Part shown: positions 56,379-64,000 of the stretch, piece by piece
Layout of the letters: each line of letters starts with the position of its first letter
Position numbering within the stretch: the stretch's first letter is position 1
Source: Ananas comosus
Lineage: Eukaryota > Streptophyta > Magnoliopsida > Poales > Bromeliaceae
NCBI RefSeq assembly: GCF_001540865.1
Contig: NC_033622.1
Location: 9,238,732 to 9,302,731, forward strand
Direction of reading: 5' to 3'
DNA length: 64,000 nucleotides
Translations under genes and position numbers: made by a program
The notes under the pieces: generated by a model
The model's input: only the letters and a program-made list of their open reading frames with translations
Databases searched by the model: none
Told to the model about the DNA's origin: nothing

Positions 56379-58788
56379 AGGTAGGAGTCAGACACAGGGC
56401 CAGATTACCTTCCCGTGCGTGATATGCGACGGAGAGCATAGAGCCACCATTTGCCCGCAGTGGGAGGGGCGGTGTTACCGATGTGGCCAACCGGGACACA
56501 TGAGCCAAGAGTGCCCGGGCGGCGCATCCCCAGCTCCGTCATCAGCTTCAATTCAGTACACTCAGCGACAGCTGGCGGGACTGCCACCCGCGACATCTGC
56601 TCGACGATCGTCGGCACCTCGTCAGCCGGAGGCCTCTCGAGCACCTAGTGGGCGCGTATTTGCCACTCAGGTGGAGAAGCCACCAATCATTGTTCCTGAC
56701 GACGTCGTGGCAGGTATTATTCTGATCAAAGGCACTAGGGCTAGAGCCATATTTGACACGGGTGCATCTCATTCATTCATATTAGCATCATTTGCACAAG
56801 CTCATAATATAGAGATCACTCATAATGAGGAGTATTGGTCGGTGAACACTCCCGGACACTCGATCGACGTTTACGATGAGTGCTTGGACTGCCCAGTGCA
56901 AATAGGCGATTGGATTATGCCGATCGACCTTCTAGTGTTGAAAGAAATGTGGGGATTCGAGGTAATCTTGGGGATCAATTGGCTCTCCAAGTATTACGCG
57001 GTTATAGATTGTGAAAGAAGGGTGATCACGTTCCGTGAACCCAACCAAGAGGAGTTTGTCTACCGGGCGTGCAAGGGCAAACGCTTTGCAGCCACTATAT
57101 CGACGGTGAGGGCGAAAAGGATGATCAAAGGCGGCTGTAAGGCCTACTTGGCGACCATCGTAGACTCTCGAAAAGAGTACCCGGAATTGGAGAGTATTCG
57201 AGTTGTGCGGGAGTATCCGGATGTATTCCCCGCGGAGTTACCGGGATTGCCCCCGGATCGGGAAGTCGAGTTTGTGATTGACTTGATTCCCGGGGCGGCG
57301 CCAATTTCGAAGGCTCCGTACAGAATGGCACCGGTGGAGTTGAAGGAATTGAAAGCTCAGTTACAAGACTTGCTCGATAAGGGCTTCGTACGGCCGAGCG
57401 TGTCCCCGTGGGGAGCTCCGGTGCTATTTGTAAAGAAAAAGGACGGCACACTTCGACTCTGCGTTGATTATCGCGAGTTGAACAAAGTGACGATCAAGAA
57501 CAAATACCCGTTGCCAAGGATTGATGACCTGTTCGATCAGTTGCAAGGGTCAAGGGTATACTCGAAGATTGATCTACAGTCGGGGTATCATCAGTTGAAG
57601 ATACGGCCCAAAGACGTGCACAAAACGGCGTACCGTACGCGGTATGGCCATTATGAGTTCACGGTAATGCCGTTTGGGCTTACTAATGCCCCAGCAGCAT
57701 TCATGGACTTGATGAATAGAGTCTTCCGTCCGCTATTGGACCGGTGCGTCGTGGTATTCATTGACGACGTATTGGTATATTCTCGGACCGAAGAAGAACA
57801 CGAAGAGCATTTAAGACTCGTGTTGGAGATACTCCGGAAGGAAAAGCTTTACGCAAAATTAAAGAAATGCGAGTTTTGGCTTTCGGAGGTTACTTTCTTG
57901 GGCCACGTTGTGTCCGGAGATGGCATCTCGGTGGACCCAAAGAAAGTTGAGGCGATTAAAGATTGGCCTCGCCCGACGAGTGTAGCGGAAATTCGTAGCT
58001 TCCTTGGACTTGCGGGCTATTACCGGCGGTTCGTGGAGGGGTTTGCTAAAATAACAACTCCACTAACGCGCCTTACGCACAAAGGGGTGAAGTATGTTTG
58101 GAGCCCCGAGTGTGAGCGGAGCTTTGAAGAGCTAAAGACTAGATTAACATCTACTCCGGTGCTTGCTTTGCCGACGCCGGGAGAGAGCTATGTCGTGTAC
58201 AGTGATGCCTCGTACGTGGGACTCGGGTGTGTCTTGATGCAAAACGGCCGAGTCATAGCTTATGCTTCGCGCCAACTGAAGAATTATGAAAAGAACTACC
58301 CGACTCACGACCTTGAGCTAGCGGCGGTTATATTCGCGCTAAAATTGTGGAGGCATTACTTGTATGGGGAACATTGTGAGATCTACACCGATCATAAGAG
58401 TCTCAAATACTTGTTCACCCAAAATGAGCTAAACTTGCGGCAGCGGCGGTGGTTAGAGTTGCTCAAGGATTATGATGTCACGATCCTCTACCACCTCGGG
58501 AAAGCAAACGTCGTGGCCGATGCTCTAAGTAGAAAGTCGGCGGAAAATTTGGCGGCGAAGGTTACGCCTCAACCGGCATTGCAAAAGGAGATGCAACGGT
58601 TTGGCCTAGAGGTTGTAGCACCGGGGGTGCCGGCAACACTTGCCACCCTGGTTGTACAGCCAACCCTGTTGGAGAAGATTAAAGGATTACAAGCGTCGGA
58701 TGAATTTCTCCAAAAGGTGCGGAGTAAAGTTGAGAGGGGTAATGCCGATGATTTCGGCATTGGAACCGACGACACACTACGATATTGA
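56379..58788 (+). CDS. gypsy zinc knuckle-protease-reverse transcriptase-RNase H polyprotein (element H)
   Basis: An open frame of about 800 codons. The zinc knuckle [14 protein letters not shown] comes first (about 56470), then protease with DTGASHSF (about 56755). The reverse transcriptase has [43 protein letters not shown] and active site FIDD (about 57760), followed by RNase H with [15 protein letters not shown] and [16 protein letters not shown]. The true gag start is lost; the nearest in-frame ATG (56335) lies inside the inserted LTR. The frame ends early at 58788 in the linker before integrase, by a frameshift. The polymerase and protease motifs are intact in this part. Protein from this frame would be truncated. 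Confidence 0.85.
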
Positions 58789-58794
58789 GATCGT

Positions 58795-59622
58795 TGGTGC
58801 GTATCCAAGGACGACGACCTTCGGAAGGCGATTATACAAGAAGCGCATCAATCTCCCTACAGTATACACCCGGGCGGCACCAAAATGTATCGAGACCTGA
58901 AATTGCATTATTGGTGGCCGGGCATGAAGAAGGATATAGGAGAGTTCGTAGCGCAGTGCCTCACGTGCCAACAAGTTAAGGCGGAACATCGATTTCCGGC
59001 GGGAAAGTTACAAAATCTACCAATACCCGTGTGGAAATGGAAAAATATCGCAATGGATTTTGTGACGGGCTTGCCTAGATCACAAGCTGGACACGACGCG
59101 ATTTGGGTAGTTGTGGACCGGTTGGCCAAATCGGCACACTTTTTGCCGATCCACACTACTTGGTCGGGAGACAAATTGGCTCAAGTCTATGTTGACGAGG
59201 TGGTGAGGCTTCACGGGGTTCCGGTATCTATTGTATCGAATCGGGACCCTAGGTTCACATCTCATTTTTGGAAGAGCTGGCAAGATGCATTGGGCACACG
59301 GCTCGATTTTAGTACGGCATTCTATCCTCAAAGTGACGGTCAATCGGAGAGGACAATTCAAATACTTGAGGACATGCTTCGAGCGTGTGTGCTTGACTAT
59401 AAGGGCGGATGGCATGATCATTTACCGATGGCGAAATTCGCATACAACAATAGCTATCAAGAAAGTATTGTGATGGCGTCATTCGAGGCCCTTTACGGAA
59501 GGAAGTGTCGCTCGCCAATACATTGGAGCGATGTGGGCGAGAAAATGGTTCTTGGCCCCGACGTGGTGCGAGAGGCGGAGGAGAAAGTCCACCTTGCCCG
59601 ACAAAGGTTGGTGACGGCGTAG
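58795..59622 (+). pseudogene. gypsy integrase, zinc domain and catalytic core (element H)
   Basis: Continues pol in another frame: the HHCC domain (AHQSPYSIHPGGTK, then [11 protein letters not shown]), the core with [16 protein letters not shown], catalytic Asp region SNRDPRF (Asn replaces the Asp seen in the other copies' SDRDT, but the second Asp is kept) and [14 protein letters not shown] with the catalytic Glu. A stop at 59620-59622 replaces a glutamine. The first catalytic Asp region is MDFVTG. Confidence 0.85.
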
Positions 59623-60102
59623 TCACGGCACAAGAGTTATGCCGGCAAGCGGCGAAAGGACATTGAGTTCGCGGTAGGAGACCGCGTATTTCTAAAGGTA
59701 TCGCCGATGCGAGGAGTTAAGCGGTTCGGTGTTCGTGGGAAATTAAGTCCCCGCTATATCGGACCCTTCGAGATTTTGGAACGAGTTGGTACGGTGGCCT
59801 ACAAGTTGGCATTACCACCGAGACTCGTGGGAGTACATGATGTATTCCATGTATCCCAACTCCGCAAGTATGTGTACGATCCAGATCATATTCTCTCGTA
59901 TATACCGATGGAGCTTCAAGAGGATATGACATATGAGGAATTCTCGGCGTATATTGCCGATCGGGAGGTGCGAAAGCTTCAGAACCGCGAAATCCCGTAT
60001 GTTAAAGTTCATTGGTACGAACACGATGACCGGGAAGAAACGTGGGAGCTCGAAAGCGAAATGGGGGAGCGTTATCCTCACCTCTTCGAGGATCCGAAGT
60101 GA
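59623..60102 (+). pseudogene. gypsy integrase C-terminus with chromodomain-like tail (element H)
   Basis: Read in frame after the stop at 59622: GDRVFLKVSPMRGVKRFG, VFHVSQLRKYVYDP and the tail ADREVRKLQNREIPYVKVHW ... ETWELE. It ends at 60102 with a stop, 65 bp before the 3' LTR. The tail fits the chromodomain-like region of Tekay/Del chromoviruses. Confidence 0.85.
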
Positions 60103-60150
60103 GGTAAGAAATTAAATTCCAATCTTAGTAGTTTCGCGGACGAAACTAAA

Positions 60151-60166
60151 TTTTAGGGGTGGAGAA
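60151..60166 (+). other. Polypurine tract of element H
   Basis: TTTTAGGGGTGGAGAA directly before the 3' LTR, the plus-strand primer. Confidence 0.75.
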
Positions 60167-60633
60167 TGTAACATACCACATCCTCGTAAATCGTATCGAG
60201 TTCCGTCAAAATGAGCGGAACGCGGAATTGAACGAGTTAGAATGGACCCTAAGTGCATTAGAGTTCATAAATGGAGCTAAAAGGGACCCGAGAGAGCAAA
60301 TCTAAAAATCTGGCTATGTCCCAGATTTTGAGCTCTCGGGGACCGGTCCCTGAAGGAGAGACCGGTCCCCGTACGCGTAGCCTGCCAGGAAGTCCTAAGG
60401 CATCCGGTCCCTGGTGGTGACACCGGTCCTCGGGAGACCGGTCCCAGACGGGCAGACCGGTCCCTCGCTGCGCAACAGCTGAAAAACTCAAAAATTTGGC
60501 TAAGTCCTGGAACACCCACGTTCGTGAACCGGTCCCTGGTCGGGGAGACCGGTCCCCGAAGGCGAAAAACTCCCAGTCTGGGCAGACCAAAGGGAAACAA
60601 GTGGAGGGGCTTAAAGGCAATTGTTACAACACT

Positions 60634-60639
60634 ATATAT
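60634..60639 (+). promoter_or_regulatory. TATA box of the element H LTR
   Basis: ACTATATATGG context, 80 bp downstream of the last ACCGGT and about 60 bp upstream of the CT-rich tract. Same arrangement in LTRs A, I, G1 and G2. Confidence 0.65.
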
Positions 60640-61063
60640 GGACACCCCTCTCTCTCCCACAGCCATTTCCACCCTTCTCACCCATTTTCTCTCTTTCTCT
60701 CTCTAGAACTCTTGCTCTAGGGCTTGGAGAAGAAGAAGAAGAAGCAAGGAGGAGGTGGATTTGGTGACTTTGGTGGGTTCTACAAGCTCTTCTACAAGAA
60801 GGACTTGGAGGAGCTTGGGGCTAAGGTGAGTTTTGGTACAAATGAGTCTAGGGTTTGGATTTTGGCTTAGAAAATTGGAGCTTTGTGCTCCCTAGAGGCT
60901 TTAGAGGCTCTTTTGAGCCATGTATACCATGGTACCCATGAGAGCTCAAAGTGCTTTTATGGTGAATCCTTAGAAGTAGTGTTTGGACCCCTAGGGTTGG
61001 TACCAAAGGTCTAGAAACCTTACTAGAGTGCTTCTTAGATGATCCTAAGCTATTGTTTGCTTA

Positions 61064-61996
61064 NNNNNNNNNNNNNNNNNNNNNNNNNNNNNNNNNNNNN
61101 NNNNNNNNNNNNNNNNNNNNNNNNNNNNNNNNNNNNNNNNNNNNNNNNNNNNNNNNNNNNNNNNNNNNNNNNNNNNNNNNNNNNNNNNNNNNNNNNNNNN
61201 NNNNNNNNNNNNNNNNNNNNNNNNNNNNNNNNNNNNNNNNNNNNNNNNNNNNNNNNNNNNNNNNNNNNNNNNNNNNNNNNNNNNNNNNNNNNNNNNNNNN
61301 NNNNNNNNNNNNNNNNNNNNNNNNNNNNNNNNNNNNNNNNNNNNNNNNNNNNNNNNNNNNNNNNNNNNNNNNNNNNNNNNNNNNNNNNNNNNNNNNNNNN
61401 NNNNNNNNNNNNNNNNNNNNNNNNNNNNNNNNNNNNNNNNNNNNNNNNNNNNNNNNNNNNNNNNNNNNNNNNNNNNNNNNNNNNNNNNNNNNNNNNNNNN
61501 NNNNNNNNNNNNNNNNNNNNNNNNNNNNNNNNNNNNNNNNNNNNNNNNNNNNNNNNNNNNNNNNNNNNNNNNNNNNNNNNNNNNNNNNNNNNNNNNNNNN
61601 NNNNNNNNNNNNNNNNNNNNNNNNNNNNNNNNNNNNNNNNNNNNNNNNNNNNNNNNNNNNNNNNNNNNNNNNNNNNNNNNNNNNNNNNNNNNNNNNNNNN
61701 NNNNNNNNNNNNNNNNNNNNNNNNNNNNNNNNNNNNNNNNNNNNNNNNNNNNNNNNNNNNNNNNNNNNNNNNNNNNNNNNNNNNNNNNNNNNNNNNNNNN
61801 NNNNNNNNNNNNNNNNNNNNNNNNNNNNNNNNNNNNNNNNNNNNNNNNNNNNNNNNNNNNNNNNNNNNNNNNNNNNNNNNNNNNNNNNNNNNNNNNNNNN
61901 NNNNNNNNNNNNNNNNNNNNNNNNNNNNNNNNNNNNNNNNNNNNNNNNNNNNNNNNNNNNNNNNNNNNNNNNNNNNNNNNNNNNNNNNNNNNNNNN
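61064..61996. other. Assembly gap of 933 N
   Basis: Non-round length suggests an estimated or masked gap inside the 3' LTR of element H. Confidence 0.9.
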
Positions 61997-62716
61997 TGAG
62001 TTATTGGGGTTAACAAGGTTAACCGGTAAGATTGGGTAAGAGCCAAAGCTTATTTGTGATTTGAGCATGCATGCATTTCCTATTATCGCGTTGAGTATTT
62101 GAATCCACTGACATTCTTCTGCAGGCATAGTATTAGATGCATTAGTACCGGTTACTTTTCTTTCCTTGAAATACTTATGTCTGGATAGACCTAGTGGGTA
62201 AGTCGGCGAGGTCGGATGCCGAACCCACTGGAAACTTCGTTGTAGTTCTCACACCACTAGCCCTACAGGTCCTGGCACGAGCGGGGCGGCGGAGGACCGA
62301 GGCAAGGGTTTGGCGCCGTAGGTAGCGGCCACCGGGACTTTATACATTTTGTAGTCATTCCTTTTTGATATACATGTATCAACTTTATTCTGTTGATTTA
62401 GAGATGCAAAGTGTAAACAATCATGTATTTGGTGGATGACTAAATGTAAAAAGATATGATGCAAAAATGTAATAGTTTTACTTGAATTTGGGTTAAATGT
62501 AATCAAATATCATGTATTTTGCTTAATTAGCTTAGAGCTTTCGCCTCCGTTGTTTCTTGCCCTCGTGCAAGCCTTGTATCATAAATGCAAATCTCTTGTT
62601 GATTGCCTATTTATACATGTTGTTAGAGCCTTGGGCGGACAGGGGAGGCTCTGTCCGTTCGGCGTCTGTTGACGTGACCCGAACCCGACCGAATTGGCGG
62701 GGATTGGGGCGTGACA

Positions 62717-64000
62717 TTCGGCATCCAACCTCGCCGACTTACCCACTAGATCTATCCAGGCATAAGTATTTCAAGGAAAGAAAACTAACCAATACTAATG
62801 CATTTAATACTATGCTTGCAAAAGAATATCAGTGGATACATATACTCAATGCAATAATGGAAATGCATGCATGCTCAAATTATGAATAGGCTCTGGCTCT
62901 TACCCAATCTTACCGGTTAACCTTGTTAACCCCAATAACCCATAACCCAAAATCCCTTTCTTTACCGGGGAGGCTCCAAGAACTACCGACCCGAGGGACC
63001 GTCTTCAGGAACCGCGCTCCCTGTGGTGGCGATTTTCGAAAACACACCGCTTGAGGAGGAGCGACCTCCCTCAAGCCAAGACTTATTATGAGTGTCGATC
63101 AAATCCCCAACTTGAGGATACTAAGCCACATGTCACGTTGCCACTTTTGTGATAGGTTTTCTACCTATGTTTTTCATATCACTTTCTAATCAATCTTACC
63201 ACAATGTCACTATGGTTAAACCTATGTTTAACAATTATGTTCTCAAGGCCAATCTCGTCTCTAATGTCCATGTCACCTTTGTTTACTATTGTCAAGTCCA
63301 CGTCTCACATCATACAATCTCTAGGGTTCCACTATACATGCCCATCATGGTTCCATAACTCTCGATATTCAATTACATTAAATACACATAATGAAGGCAA
63401 CCAATATTCACATGTAACTTAACCCTACATGCTTGAATGTTTCAATATACAAGTATGCTCGAAAAAAGGTGAAAACAGACATAATGAGGAATCCGGTGAT
63501 TCCGTTGTGCACCCCCCACCTCTAATGGTTGTTAGGTCCTATGTGTTGGCAAGTTTCGTGGCTCGAGTCGGAGTCTTGAAGAAGTAAAGAGCGGAGTATT
63601 GAAGATCGAAGAATCCAAGACTTCGAAGAATCGGAAAGGACGCAAAACACGCAAAACATGAATCACGATACTTAGGTAAGCTTTAAATCTTGTTTATGGT
63701 GATTCATACTTAATTATAGATTTTAGAATCATGCTTTCAAGTTGTAATTGATTAGAAAGTTTCTAAGAGCTTGTAAAACTCCAAACAATTCATTTTCAGC
63801 GAAAATTGCATTATTGTACTGGTACGAGGGTTTTCTGTCCAGGGTAAAGCCATCAACGTTTGCGCAGAAAAATTTGATGGTTGTTCCGGTACAACCTTCA
63901 CGCTGTACCGGTACAAGCCCTGTTCCGGAACAAGCTGCAGCCTATCCAAGGTACAGAAGCTTCGCAGAAAAATCTTCCGTCATGCTGTACCCTGGACAGC
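62717..64000 (-). repeat. Gypsy LTR in minus orientation, running off the window
   Basis: Begins inside an LTR of the H family (62717-63200 matches 54945-55445) directly at the end of element H's 3' LTR, without its own LTR end. Further on, leader-like sequence and near the right edge ACCGGT and variants (63907-63912, and GTACTGGTAC-like at about 63818). From about 63540 the match is to a different LTR subfamily, so it may be two LTR pieces. Confidence 0.6.

Larger units (their letters stand above)
52659..62716 (+). mobile_element. Ty3/gypsy chromovirus-type element H
   Basis: Truncated 5' LTR (52659-53141), primer site (53149-53161), degenerate gag region, an inverted LTR of its own family inside gag (54460-56378), almost intact protease-reverse transcriptase-RNase H (to 58788), integrase (to 60102), polypurine tract and 3' LTR (60167-62716 with a 933-bp gap). 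This is the least decayed pol in the window. Confidence 0.85.
60167..62716 (+). repeat. 3' LTR of element H
   Basis: TGTAACATACC ... GGGGCGTGACA, about 2550 bp including a 933-N gap (61064-61996). Seven ACCGGT sites (60342-60553), TATATA box at 60634 (80 bp after the last site), CTCTCTCTAGA tract near 60700, AAGAAG tract near 60730, hairpin GGACAG/CTGTCC at 62637-62656. Confidence 0.88.

Noticed and set aside
61039..62128. Very long frames across 61064-61996
   Set aside because: They consist of unknown residues from the N gap.
1..64000. CRISPR arrays, bacterial operons or origins
   Set aside because: Repeats here are tandem or transposon-derived; no spacers or prokaryotic genes, and introns and plant retroelements show a plant nuclear genome.
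1..64000. tRNA genes
   Set aside because: Only short tRNA-iMet complementary primer sites next to LTRs were found; no cloverleaf was recognised by eye.

Overview
This window is nuclear DNA of a higher plant, probably a monocot. The evidence is plant-type Ty1/copia and Ty3/gypsy retrotransposons, initiator tRNA-Met primer sites, several MITE families, a 5S-rRNA-derived (Cassandra-type) TRIM, and one intron-containing plant methyltransferase gene with a GC-rich first exon. The style of the LTRs reminds me of pineapple, but that is a weak guess. Two runs of N (51392-51491, exactly 100 N; 61064-61996) and isolated N bases show a draft assembly. No bacterial genes, CRISPR or tRNA genes were seen.

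Layout. 1-5393: a fragment of an RG-rich protein, a cluster of GCGGTGAA palindromes, a decayed hAT transposase (minus) broken by two insertions, and the start of an LTR element. 5394-12568: copia element I, decayed, with a gypsy-type solo LTR inside its reverse transcriptase. 12569-15918: TRIM cluster with 5S-like LTRs in inverted orientation, itself carrying a solo LTR. 17719-25900: copia element II with a Mutator-type MITE in its 5' LTR, a solo LTR in its gag zinc knuckle and a hAT-type MITE between the knuckle and the protease. 25901-34800: the only host-gene island. It holds the 5' two thirds of a PMT8/PMT9-like methyltransferase (minus, four exons), a MITE with a 107-bp tandem array, a PIF/Harbinger transposase fragment and a palindromic MITE. 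34832-64000: nested Ty3/gypsy chromovirus-type elements (probably Tekay/Del lineage, with LTRs of about 2.5 kb): F (minus), I (plus, internally deleted) and H (plus), plus LTR fragments.

Almost every coding region is transposon-derived and disabled by stops, frameshifts or insertions. Five solo LTRs have target-site duplications (four exact, one with a single mismatch) and a sixth lacks a clean one, so LTR-LTR recombination has been active. The clearest unexplained structure is in the gypsy LTRs. Otherwise diverged LTRs share an array of palindromes centred on ACCGGT, in two flavours (GGGACCGGTCCC and GTACCGGTAC). In five LTRs the last ACCGGT lies 77-80 bp upstream of a TATA-like box. A pyrimidine/GAA-rich leader follows the TATA box, and a GGACAG/CTGTCC hairpin sits near the LTR end. 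This looks like a conserved promoter design and is the best candidate here for something undescribed.
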